The notes under the pieces were generated by a model. That model was given only the letters and a program-made list of their open reading frames with translations, did no database searches and was not told the DNA's origin. Positions 33,615 through 44,800 of a DNA stretch of 64,000 nucleotides are shown one piece after another; the stretch's first letter is position 1; each line of letters starts with the position of its first letter. The stretch is taken from the NCBI RefSeq assembly GCF_024139115.2, contig NC_085140.1, positions 340,442,966 to 340,506,965 of the forward strand, in the 5' to 3' direction. A program made the position numbers and the translations under genes. Source of the DNA: Armigeres subalbatus. Lineage: Eukaryota > Arthropoda > Insecta > Diptera > Culicidae.

Positions 33615-35187
33615 CCGTTTTGCTTCGAATTGCCGGACGCTTCGAAAGCCGGACACCTTATTGTTATTTGACTTTATTTACCATCTCAACAAGTATTTCT
33701 TGGGTTATCAATGCAGGGAACGATTCTTGGACTTGAAACCATTTTAACAAATGTAAGTAATCCGTGATTTGTGGTAAAAACTTGAAAATTAGAGGTAAAA
33801 GTTGAAAGCATGTCATAATCAACGGTGAATTTCGTTTTTCTTAGAATGCAGCTTAAGACTCAACATTAGAAAAACTAAGCTCATATTTTCTATATTCTAT
33901 CATTTGCAAGGGGTATTAGTAATTTATTAACATAGTATGGCAGCACTCTTTGTCATGAATTAGAGACATTGCTTGGGATATCATAGCTTTTTAATTTTTA
34001 TTACATTTTCTTTGTGTCCGGACTTCGAGGCAAGTTTTTACAATTGCTTCGATTTCCGGACATGCTGAGATGATGTTAAATAACTGTTCATCAGTTAAGT
34101 TAATTAAAATCACATGATTCGTAATGAGCAATCATAGTTACAATTTCATTAGATTTGAGTTGCTACACCCCAAAAGGAACATTGCTTGCTCTCAGCTTAT
34201 CGATATATACTTATACACATATTGTAAATGGTATCACTTTATTAATTGTACACAAGTAGCAAAACTTGCCTACAGTTTCTAGTAAAGGTTGTCTTCAAAT
34301 GTATTTTTTTAACCATTCACATTTTTGTAGAAAAAAAATAAGTTCGTAAAACTAGCTTTTTTAACAGAATTGTATAAAAAGACACGTTGTGAACGACTCC
34401 CGTCAAATAAAAAAAACTCAACATTTCTCGGACACGCCCGGAATTATCAATCCTCATGAACTCATTATTCCAATCGCTCCTTTCAATGCTTGATTTCTAA
34501 AAGCAAACTGAAACGGATTTCAAAAGACACATAAATACCACTAATTGCAGCTTACCCACGTTGAATTTGAGATGTAGTATTGAAGAAAATATTTCATTAC
34601 TCACAGACACGTCAAATGTCAAAAAGCGTTCTACCTTGAAAGAGAAGAGGAGGAAATTGTATGAAATTATTAGATTCCTAATGTTGTATATTGCAGTTAA
34701 ATGCTCCTGCTTGGTTTCAAATACTGTTTTTGGTAGCCCTGGTCAATCTCGGAGCAGAAACTTCGGATGGTACACACAACTGGGGATGCCAGATTTCCAT
34801 ACATTTGTATAGAAACCTTACCTTACAGATTTATATTAATCGAGAAATATGAATGCTGTATCATAGTTGTCTTTGAACGGATTTAATTGGCTATTTAAAG
34901 ATCAATATAGCCAAACTCGAAGTGTCCGGAAATTCGAAGCAAAAGTGTCCGGAATATGAAGCATCCCTTATACTGTGTCCGGATTTCGAAGCAAGCGATG
35001 TTCAATGTTTTCGATTATATTAGCTATTTCGTGCATACAAAATGTCATTTTCAGTACACTACAGCAAATTTGATAAGTTAATCTTGAGAGTGTGTGTTAT
35101 CACTCAGTGTCAAGTACTTAATTCCGTTTGTAATATTGAACTGAAAATTTAGCAGTGCTTAGGTGTCCGGACTTCGAGTCGAAACGG
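33615..35187. mobile_element. 1,573-bp TA-flanked TIR element with TCCGGA motifs, non-autonomous
   Basis: The left end CCGTTTTGCTTCGAATTGCC and the right end (reverse complement CCGTTTCGACTCGAAGTCCG) are inverted; TA lies at 33613-33614 and 35188-35189. Inside, TTCGAA-next-to-TCCGGA motifs recur near 33640, 34017, 34050, 34916, 34945 and 34978. The interior encodes no transposase; the longest frame (34561-34812, 83 codons) has no recognised domain. It behaves like a deleted derivative of a TA-targeting transposon. Identity by ends only. Confidence 0.65.
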
Positions 35188-35314
35188 TAGTCACTTAAGA
35201 TTGTGACCCATGAAACATTTTCATAACGTGTTTACGATTTAGAGTTTCAAGTAAACCTATTTATAACTGATATACAACACTTTTTTATTTCTTTTATTTT
35301 GATCGATGTTGCAA

Positions 35315-35656
35315 GTGCTACTTGGGATAGCACACACAAATTCAGGCTACTATGTTGCACTGCACATTTCAGTGATGCCCTCAAAGAAGTTTAACGATCA
35401 TGACTAAAGATTCGCAACCTGTCTTAAAATCGATTACTAATTATTGGGACGATTAATCAACATGCGGTTTTCGTTGGGTGAAAGCTGTTGAGTATCCCTT
35501 TTAACTATGTAGGTTTTCTTTTAACCTGCGCTTAATGGGGAAACGTCATTAACAGTATAATGAAAAAATAATTTTCCCCATACTAATTTGCATGCAAACT
35601 TGAAACGGCTTGTGCTAAATCAATTTTAATCCAAATGAGCTCAAATTTTCAGAGGA
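35315..35656 (-). repeat. Dispersed repeat, inverted partner of 30232-30549
   Basis: Starts with GTGCTACTTGGGAT and ends with GAGCTCAAATTTTCAGAGG. The inverted similarity with 30232-30549 covers about 250 bp at the far end plus the GCACTTGGGA-type terminus. It inserted independently or is one arm of a larger rearranged structure. Confidence 0.7.
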
Positions 35657-37444
35657 CACTCAGAACATGGTAAAGAATCAGATGAGCACTGTGGAGCAAA
35701 ATCGATTTTTTGAACCACCCTAATGTACATGCATTCATCTCTCAGATTAGGTGCTCCGTGTTTAATTAACATTATCATTCTTATTTGTTATGATACATTT
35801 ATTATTAATATTAATTAATATATTTCAATTGCCTGTAGCAGTTAGGATTACATTCCGCAAGTGTAAAGCCTTGTTGATTACGATCAGCTATTGCGTTCAA
35901 TATTTATGAAGAACTAGTCGACTCTGTACACGTTGTCCTGCCGTTTACAGCCCGCATACGAAATTTCCATACGAATCTTAATTTTTGCATTTTTTTAATT
36001 TTTGCATGAGGAAATATCATATAAACCCGTCAGAAATTATAATGAACGTATCTGTTGGAGGAATGTAGAACATCCATCCAGCTGTTTTCGAGTTATGCGG
36101 ATACTAACACGGACCATTTCATTTTTATATATACAGATGTGGATCCAAAAAGTTTGTCTTGAATAAAAACGAGAAACGTAGTATCACTGGACTAATATGG
36201 TGTTTTCAGACTTACTGCTAATAAAAACATATGCTTCGTTTTTAATAAGACCTGTGAGATAAAGAACCGAAATATTTGAAGTTGTTCAAACTTCGCATGT
36301 TGTAAAATATAAAAAAATCAAGTTCTTAGTCAAACTTGAGCGTTGGATATTATTTCACATTTTTAAGGCACTGGGAAAACTCGATTCGTTCATTCATGCA
36401 TTAGAAATTATGTATTCAAAATAAGGTACCTACAAAGTCCGTCCGGCCATCGCTTTCCTTCCAACCTTACCCCACAGATACCCCGGCCTGATCGATGTGT
36501 CGAGCCGATCGCAGTCAAAGTGGAACAACACATTCGAAACGAACAAAGCCACGACACGATCCGCACCTCCCCGTGGATATTGTGTCATTCAGCGATATTC
36601 ATGCTTTGAGGACCATTTTTGCATGTTTCCTTTCGGATTTCGCGCACAATGCTGGAGGTTTTACGAAATTCACTACGCCGCTCCATACCTGAAGAAAAGT
36701 GTGACCCATGTACTGCTGTTCTGAGGTAGAAATTTCATCTCTTCTGCACAGATGTGACCAATGTGGGCCTTTCCTCACGTTGTTGGCGAGTGGGTTGCGG
36801 TGTGAGCTGATGAGATAATAACGACCAGGGGACGGGGAACTTCATGCGGTTGGCACTTGCTCAATAGATCCCATTGTATCGTGGGAGGTTGGCGCTGTGT
36901 CATAGTTTCAATTTCTGCTCGCCGAGTGCTTCTGAGAGCTTCGAGGACAGTCAGCCTGTGGGCGCCCTATAGAGGAGTGTTCGGATTTAGGTGATGCCAT
37001 GGATAGGCTATTTTGGAAGTTTCACGTCAATTTGTATAATGAGGCTTACCAATTCGGGCAGCCAGCGTTCCATCGATTGGCATAAGCTTTGTTTAGTTGG
37101 AGCAACCTTGTGGGTTGCCTTGCAGCGAAACATGCGTAAACTACATGTAAAGGGACACCTCCTATAGTCTTGGTCAGCTCACTTCATATTATTTAAGAGC
37201 TAAGCGGGATTATACATCATTATTTAAATAGTACATCGCGATGGCGTCATCTGTTGACAATTAAACACGCGCATGTACTCGATTTATGTAGCTTTTACTT
37301 TTGAAGTACACACAACAATATGTACGCGATGTGCGGAATGCGGGCCGAGTCGCGATGCATCATGGCAGTCGAGGTTGGTGCAGTATGCAATCGTTGATGC
37401 TAAGCGGACGTGGGTCAACAGGACAGAGGATGTGCGGTGGTAAG
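35657..37444. other. Unassigned region with a more GC-rich part at 36.4-37.1 kb
   Basis: 36,420-37,160 is more GC-rich than its flanks. Two overlapping plus-strand frames at 36495-36724 share the same sequence in different phases and lack motifs. I cannot assign a function or family. It could be a host exon or promoter or an unrecognised repeat. Confidence 0.3.
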
Positions 37445-37604
37445 TACAGGTCGGACTCGATTATCCGGAGTGTCGATTTTTTTTTCACTCCGGATAATCG
37501 AATCCTCCGGATAATCAAATCACTAGAAAAAAAAATCAAATCTGCAATTAAATGACGAAAAACTTATGTTTTATTGTATTTGCAGTGGTGTAGTCAGAAA
37601 TTAT

Positions 37605-37930
37605 TTTGGAAAAATCCTGATTAAGCCGCCTAACGGTATCGGTGACTTTCTGGTGTATAATAGAAAATGGTACTTTTGCCATAACTTTTGATTTCATAGT
37701 CCGATTCATCCAATTTTAATATGAAATGATGAGGAAGGATTCCCATTCGAATCGAATTTGTTGGTTAAGAATAGGTGCCAGAATAATAACTAGACTATTC
37801 ACGCATTTTTTGTAGAAAAAAAAAAGTATTTTGGCCATTATTTCTGAACCCAAAGTTTGATCTAGACAATTTTCACCAGAAAGCTATGAAAGTTTTGAGT
37901 CAATTGTCCGAACTATTCATTTTTCAACAG
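37605..37930. repeat. Dispersed repeat with CATAACTT blocks, copy 2
   Basis: Starts with CCTGATTAAGCCGCCTAACG and has TGCCATAACTTTTGATTTCA and TTTTGGCCATTATTTCTGAA, which match the order of blocks at 7646-7975. A third, shorter copy is at 39215-39360. Confidence 0.6.
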
Positions 37931-37942
37931 GAAGCAATGTGA

Positions 37943-38079
37943 AGGCTCCCCCAGACCTGAGTGATTTAGTCCGGCGAAAACTAGTCGCCGCCAGTTACTC
38001 TTCCACTAAAACGGCGACAGAATCGCATTCGCCAAGCGTTTGAATCGCGTTGCGATTTTTCGGTCACGTTAGGGGGAAT
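37943..38079. mobile_element. MITE copy of the CGCCG family, nested
   Basis: AGGCTCCCCCAGACCTGAGT at the left and CACGTTAGGGGGAATT at the right flank a body with ACTAGTCGCCG and GGCGACAGAATCGCA, like the two copies at 45656-46015. It is diverged and lies inside the TIR element 37447-39018. Confidence 0.7.
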
Positions 38080-39214
38080 TTTCCATGAAATGCAACCATT
38101 CGCAAACAAATTGAAGAAGGATAATTGCCAAAAAATGGTTTAGATTGTGTGTATTCACAGACAGCGCCCCAATTCACCGACCATAGATGATCGGTATATA
38201 ATACTATGGAACTCAGAGCCATCTAAAATATGTTTGTTTTTGGAGCCTTTCGGTACACTTCGTGTCCGAGGGAGACAAAAAAGGGTCTTTAGAATAAAAA
38301 AAATAGGCAATGATCCGCACATAAAATAACCATTTACAGGTCCTTGCAATCTCTGCTGGGTAACGTGTTTTCGTTTGTTGCTGAAGATATTGCTGTGGAA
38401 ATATGCGATTTTTGAGTTACGAAACTAATGGATTATTCCTCAAAGGGTGATATTCTGCAAGATAAATTACCTTAGAAAAACTCCAATTGTAAGGACATTG
38501 GCGCTGATGGAGCATTTTGACTTATATTACACATGAACCTCAATGGCAATTGTACTAGAACGAAGCGTTTTATCACAACGTCGGTGAGAAATATTTCTCT
38601 GCCGAGAAGTTTGTGGACATATTCTAAAGAAAATAATTGATTTATGGAAATAAAATTAAATATATAGACCACCCCTATTTTAGTACCTCGCTACGTTCAT
38701 ATTTCCTCAAATAATCCTATTTTGTAGGAATATAACAGTAATATAATCATTTGAATTCATGAAGTTGATATACAAGCCTATAGTTAAATTTCAATATACA
38801 AAACAACCCCTTTTTCAACCCCCTCCCACAACCTAGATACGTCCCATTGTTAAAATAATCATATTGCATATTATAATATTGAAAATAAAAATTTAGAACT
38901 AAAAAAAATCGAAGGAAAAAAAGTACTCCGGATAATCGAGTCTAAAATTCCGGATAATCGAACCCCGGATAATCGAGTCCCCGGATAATCGAGTCTCCGG
39001 ATAATCGAGTCCGACCTGTATTATGGTTTACGGCCAGTTTAATTGATCTTTGCCGACGTTGAGGTAGGGATCGGCTAGCAGCTGATCGCAATCGTAATCA
39101 AAGTATGATGGCGCTATGAAATTTGTAAAGTGTACCTCGGAGAAGCCAATCTGGTCACATATGCTTGTACTTAGTATATTTGCAATGTTTCAATCGTTTC
39201 AATTAGATTCAAAG

Positions 39215-39360
39215 TAAAAAACCTGATCAATCCACCTTTGCGGTAATAGTGCCCTTCTTTCGCGTCATTAAAAAAAAAAACAGTCATAACTCATAGTCCC
39301 ATTTGTCTAGTTTTTTAATAGAAATCAATGGGATGGGATTCCCCGTCGAATGTAACATAC
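39215..39360. repeat. Dispersed repeat with CATAACTC block, copy 3
   Basis: CCTGATCAATCCACCTTTGC, ATAGTGCCCTTCTTTCGCG and AACTCATAGTCCCATTTGTC match the first half of the repeat at 7646-7975. It stops near 39360. Confidence 0.55.
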
Positions 39361-39861
39361 TCACATGCACATACACCTACAGTAAAACAACACTCAATTC
39401 TTCGAGCTAAGTCGTATGGCATATAACATTGTTCAGCTTTTCCGAGCCCATAAATCCCAAATTTCTCTAATTTGGATTAATATAGTTGTAGAAATTTATA
39501 TGTCACCAAATTCGTTTGTATATAACTCACAGAAATTGTTGTGCAATACGTCTGACGTGTATTGTTGTGGTCACCAACTTCTAACTGGTCTGCAAGATGG
39601 ATGGGCTAGCGGCGTCGAAGACGATCTTGGAGAAGTCCGGAAGGGTTAGATGGGCACTATGCCCAATCGCGCGTCGGGTGCTGGTATAAGAGGACTGCTA
39701 GTCGGCGACATCCTAAAGTCATTTAGACCTTTTGGAGGTGGTAAGGAGCGAGGCGTTGGCAGGCGAGGCGTCTGAAATGGGAAATGGTGGCTCCCATAGA
39801 GGTCGAAAGCAACCTCCTACTTTAACACGAGATGGAGAGACCGTCTCATGTAGGTCACGCC

Positions 39862-40062
39862 CTACGACGAATGCCTATTAAAAAGGTTGGTAAACCATAG
39901 TTGTTGGGAACTCGTTTGCCTTCTCGAATGCTTCGAGTAGGAAAAAAAGAGGTCCTTGAGGTACCGAATCGGATGGTAGGCGTTCATATCTCCCAAGACA
40001 AGTAGGGGAGAAGGATTCTCACTAATGTTGCAACTCACCTTTTGTTCGATGTTGGGAAGCAA
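39862..40062 (-). pseudogene. LINE endonuclease fragment
   Basis: The minus strand encodes LPNIEQKVSCNISENPSPLL followed by VLGDMNAYHPI, the block of AP-type retrotransposon endonucleases that contains the catalytic aspartate and asparagine (GDxN). The sequence downstream is decayed and the usual WG after the HP is replaced. Upstream on the same strand (40711-40971) another frame of unknown nature and a repeat at 41050-41345 could be earlier parts of the same element. Clade not determined. 39400-39860 is a GC-richer stretch that may belong to the same remnant but has no recognised motif. Confidence 0.5.
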
Positions 40063-40081
40063 TCCACAGAGGAAATATATA

Positions 40082-40275
40082 CAGTAAAACCTCCATGAGT
40101 CGATGTTCCATGACTCGATATCGACTTATGGAAGCAAATTATGCCATATTAAAAAATATTTTCTGGGTTACTGTGATGGTCCCTTCAATCAGCTTCCCAA
40201 GGATTTTCTATTCCACATCTCGATATTTCCATGAGTCGACGGTCCCTTCAACATCGACTCATGGAGGTTTGACTG
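40082..40275. mobile_element. 194-bp TA-flanked MITE with CAGT ends
   Basis: The ends CAGTAAAACCTCCATGAGTC and, in reverse complement, CAGTCAAACCTCCATGAGTC are inverted for more than 25 bp, and TA lies at 40080-40081 and 40276-40277. The interior repeats the motif as ATGAGTCGACGG and TTCCATGACTCGA. CAGT ends with TA are typical for pogo/Tigger-like elements. Confidence 0.85.
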
Positions 40276-40415
40276 TACATTCACAATTCTAATAGGAATG
40301 TTACCTAAAGAAACGAGCGTTTTGCCTAGATTCATACCCCACACAGATAGGGGCGATTATGATGACGTATCAGTTGCGTTTCGCTAGTCTCAAGAGAATA
40401 AGGCCGATGGCATAC

Positions 40416-40517
40416 TGACGCGTGTGCGTGCGCGAACGCGTCCAAGCATTCGTAAAGCAGAATATCAGCAAGAGGAATTCTTTTGACTTGGGCGCGTTCG
40501 CGCACGCACACACGTCA
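40416..40517. repeat. GC-rich hairpin, 31-bp arms
   Basis: TGACGCGTGTGCGTGCGCGA at 40416 and its complement ending TCGCGCACGCACACACGTCA at 40517 form arms of 31 bp (40416-40446 and 40487-40517) with two mismatches, separated by a 40-bp loop. Confidence 0.85.
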
Positions 40518-40576
40518 ATAACTTTGGAATTGGGTCCGCAAGAAGTGTTCGAAGGAGTTCTGCTGAATACTTGAGT

Positions 40577-40684
40577 TCCCTAGCAGCACACCTGTTCCGC
40601 ATAGGTTACTGCGAATCATATGCGACCAGATTTAGTCACAATCAAGTTGCTACAACCATGTTTGTCTGAATAGTGCTGCTCGGG
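40577..40684. mobile_element. Small MITE with GCAGCACA ends, copy 2
   Basis: TCCCTAGCAGCACA at the left and TAGTGCTGCTCGGG at the right are inverted; the interior has CAAGTTGCTACAACCATG as in the copy at 12634-12742. Confidence 0.6.
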
Positions 40685-41049
40685 TTTGTTGATTTGGCTG
40701 CTGTTTGGACTCAGAGATAGGGTCGCCATGTGGAGCTGAAATGATGTTTAGAATCGACGTTTCCAGGGGTGCCCGAGTAGCGGTTTGAAAAAAAGTTCCG
40801 GGGTGCCCGGAGAGGCTTGCGATAATAACAGCGTTCGCAATTCCAACTGTTGATGGGTTCTTCTGTTTGCTTGATTTGTTGCTCCTCAGTCCTCAATGAC
40901 GCCCGCCTACCAAGGGCACCGTGAATGATTTGTTCGTCTGATACCATCCTAAGATGCCTGGGTCGGTCCAAAAATTGCGGATGGGATATAGCGTGCGGTC
41001 CTAAGGAGCCCCGATTGTCCGGCTCAGGAAACGGCTCAAGTGTTGTAGC

Positions 41050-41345
41050 AGTGTATTCTATTTGTACTCTATGGTTGCCCCCCTATTCTTGACCCGTAAT
41101 GCTGGGTAGACACCTTTACGTGGTGTGTTACGGGGTAAGATCTACCACGGTTACATTGCCAGCTACAGGCAAATCCTGACCCAACGAATACCTTCCTCAT
41201 TATCCAACTCCGTAGTACTTATGAGGGTGTCGCTAAGTCGGTGGCCTCTCGTTAAGTAAGTACTACATCAACACTTCCTTCTTCTCCTTACGGTGAAGAT
41301 TGGCGTGGCCAGATGTAGTAATCCTCATACTTTTGTAATTTTTGT
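41050..41345 (-). repeat. Dispersed repeat shared with 58326-58435
   Basis: Read on the minus strand, GTAGTACTTACTTAACGAGA, GACTTAGCGACACCCTCATA and CGTTGGGTCAGGATTTGCCT correspond to 58331-58440 on the plus strand (GATTTAGCGACACCCTCAAA, CATTGGGTCAGGATTTATCT). GGTTGCCCCCCTATTCTTG occurs at 41075 and 41483. It may be the 5' or 3' part of a retrotransposon. Confidence 0.5.
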
Positions 41346-41698
41346 TTAAGACTGGAATCAAAGACCACTCCCCTTTTTGATTTCTGATAGCATTCTAAAT
41401 AAGGATCTCAAAAGAAAAACATGAGTATCACTAGTGTCCAATCTACGAATTACACCGTAACAATGCTAATGCTAATGCTAAATGGTTGCCCCCCTATTCT
41501 TGGAATGCAAACTTCGAATTGATCAAATTATAAATTGGGATGGATAAATTTAGTCAGATACCAGCCTCGGGCTGAAAATCTCGTTAAAAAAGAAATTAAT
41601 TTCAAATGTAGAATTCATCAAGGTGTTCTACGTATATAATATGAAATGGGGATGCTTTTCGATACTATCAGTAAAAGCGAAATTCAACTAACGTCATC

Positions 41699-41885
41699 GG
41701 GGGTGACAATGGGTCAGGGTCATCGCTCTCAGCGGCAGTCTGGAGGTCGTAGAGGAAAATCGTTCAAAAAGGTCTTTCATATTTTGGTCTTCTTGCCCTC
41801 AGATTTATTCAATCTATTCTACAAGCATGCTAAGTAGTTCAAACAGTGACCCATTCTCATACCCATTTGACCCATTGTCACCCAC
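41699..41885. mobile_element. MITE with GGTGACAATGGGTCA ends
   Basis: GGGGTGACAATGGGTCA at the left is inverted at the right end as TGACCCATTGTCACCC, with a second inner TGACCCATTCTCA. The length is about 187 bp. No coding capacity. The exact terminus and TSD are uncertain. Confidence 0.65.
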
Positions 41886-44800
41886 CAACAGTATCGTCGT
41901 CAAGAATTTACGATAGGATAAAACTTCTTGAAATTTAGTTTTAGTTCTTCTAAAATTCTATACCATTGCTCAATATAATTCTGATAACAGATTTACAATT
42001 ACAAACGGTTGTTCAGACAATAGTTCGCATTTCGTTCAAACAATTTTCATGTCGTGTATCTGTCTGTTTTCATTTAATTCTGCATAATGATTTTCTAGCA
42101 AGTCGTGAACATTTTCAAAACTACATACATATATCAAACAGCTATAAAATCCAGCATCCATATTTATAAACTCACGCCTTTGCCTGCATTTGTTACGTCG
42201 TAAAAATATTCTTGCTCAACCTACGAAGTTGCTTACCTTCGCAATATGGATATCTACAAAGCAAAGGTAGATGTGCTTTAGAAGAAGGTAATTTTTGCAG
42301 GTGGCTTTATGATCATATTGAAGAAATTATTTCAGAAAATATTCGTTATTACAGCCGTAAAGAAGTATGCATGCTTGAACTTCTAATCGATTTTGGTAGG
42401 GAACAGTTATAAATTTTGTGGTTTCAAATTTCACACGCTTTATTACTCATAAACAACAATGGTCTACGTGCTCTGCTTACATGCATTGGGATACGACAGA
42501 AGTTGCTAAACAAATGAGACATGTTCCTATATAACTCTGGTGTTACATCTAAACCAGTAATAAATTCATAAGATGACGCAAGTTTTTAACGAGTCTATAA
42601 TTTCAGCTTCCTATTCTCATTAGGCATAAGTAAGGTGTGGTGTATCTAATGCAAAATGCATTATTTCTCGCGGTTGTTTCAAGCAAATCTACTTTGATAT
42701 CCCTGTCACCGAACGCTTCATACCCATTTGCACCGTGCGGCCGGATCAACACAAGTTGCAACAAAAGAAAAACAATAATGATTCACCACCACAAATGGAC
42801 GAAAGAGACGATGGTCTAAGATCGGCACCGTTAAAGTACATGCTAATAATATGCGGCCACACAGTCATAGAAACCATCCAGATCCCCTGTGTTATAAGAC
42901 GATAGTGCTGATGCAGAACCACGATGAAGTAAAAAAATATTGAAATTATGGTTTTAAAGCTCACCAAGGACAATGATGAAATCATGAAATAGTATACTTT
43001 GCGACTGATTGATTAAGTAAGGGCTTCACCAGATGGTGTGCTGTTTGCCCCTGGGGAGCATCTAGAAGAGGATCAGCATTGTGAAGAATTGCAATGGAGT
43101 CCTCACGTAAGTTATAATAATTTCAATATGAGAAAGACAGTAATTCAGGTAAGCTCAAATAAAAACATTGGAAGAAATTTGCCGGCTTTAATTATCTGGA
43201 AATGAGTTGAGGAGAATCGTTCACTTTTACTAGATTTTAATTAGTGAACAATGTCACTTTTTATACAATTCATGAAAATTGTACAACAGTTTTTCATTGG
43301 ATCATGTCCGTTTTTAACTGGGAATTCCCAAATATTTCATACGGGAATTTATTGGGCGCATTTATTCAAAGTACTAGATAATCTGTTTATGAACGATGAT
43401 GAGTTATTCCTCCTGGCGATCATCCCGGAATCTGGTTTGAAATTACCTCGGTACACTGGTGCCAAATTTCTTACAAAATCCTGTAATCAGCAGCTCTTGA
43501 TCTGAACACCGAATAAAAAGGGTCTATTTTTTGCGATCCATATTTACAAAACTGACAGAAGAATTTATCAAAATAGCCTCTACCGTAATACAAATTAAAA
43601 CCTACCCGGATGCAGAAACCTTGTAAACATTAGTCAACGCAACGACTGTGCCACGTGGCGCATTTTGATCGTGAGAACTGATGGATAGATTAGATATAGA
43701 AACTCTTAGTGATGAAAACTAACACATGGTCGGTCCCGCCAAAAGGGAGTGTGCCGAATCTCGCTTGCATCCGCACAGCCATAACTCTCTGCCTGCATCC
43801 TCTAGTTTCGTCACACCTCTTACCGTGTAAACTAAATGCAGGTACCACCATAAAGCGTCGAGTAATGTTATTTTGAATAAATTTATTTTATATTCCGTAA
43901 TTTGGTTCGGCTTCAAGCGCATTCATTACGGCGTGATTTGTGACAGATCATTTACCGTAAACTAGTGCTCTTGGGGTGCAAATGCTTCCGAGATGTTGGT
44001 TGACATGATGGGTGACGACTGCGGTGTCGCTTGCGCTACTAGGAAGAAACCTACACGGCGCGATTCGATGCTGCAATACCGGTGTGGTTAGTCTGTTGGA
44101 TGGCCATTCAGGCCAAAGACGCAACCCACACTTTCGGCGAAACGTTCGATGTCCGCGCCGAAAAAGACGTGCATCTACATTCGGTGGTTGTCCCCCAGGC
44201 AGGGTATCGCCGTCAGGCTTGTGAAACATTCGTATATTTCATTTTCTCGAAAATAGAGCTCAGGCGTCTTTCGGATTCTGCTATACTCAACGGACGCCCC
44301 CGCGCGAATATACATTTCAATAAAAAGAGCCGAAATCCGCTCGCATCATCGCGGTGCACAGCACAGGTAAATTTGCCACGCCATCACCACCTTAAGACGT
44401 GCTCTCCTTTCCACCCGGCACAGTGCGTCAATTCAAAGTTCTATAATGGTCACACTGCAATCCCACACAACTGGCTTCGATGGAATCATTCACAAGAAAC
44501 ATCTATCGCCATTGCTGACGGAGGAACAGGAGGGAAATCTCGAAAATCGCGTCGAACATCGTCGTAAGAGTCATCGACGGGTCCTATTAATACACCACAG
44601 TATCACACTCCCTCTCTCTCGGTACAGTCAGTGACTTAATTTTCCGTTCATGCCTTTATGCGATATGGTAATGTAAAATTGAAGCTTTATTTAAAGATCA
44701 ATCTAAATTTAGAGAAGCGTGTGTGTTTACATTTTCTATTTTGTTGCTTTCTGGTGGAAAACATTTCATGTCGTTCAAAGATATCTACGTGTTGTTTTCT

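Larger units (their letters stand above)
37447..39018. mobile_element. 1,572-bp pogo-like TIR element, non-autonomous, with nested repeats
   Basis: The ends are a perfect 24-bp inverted repeat starting CAGGTCGGACTCGATTATCC (37447-37470 and 38995-39018), flanked by TA at 37445-37446 and 39019-39020. CCGGATAATCGA is repeated at least five times before the right end (38933-39010) and twice inside the left end (37491-37520). No transposase is present. Inside are a copy of the dispersed repeat described at 7646-7975 (37605-37930) and a copy of the MITE seen at 45848-46015 (37943-38079), so the element is a platform for later insertions. The CAG ends plus TA suggest a pogo/Tigger-like origin by inference. 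Confidence 0.75.

Noticed and set aside
36495..36724. Two overlapping 65-75 codon frames as a small gene
   Set aside because: They share the same bases in different phases, and neither shows a motif or a start context that would decide between them.
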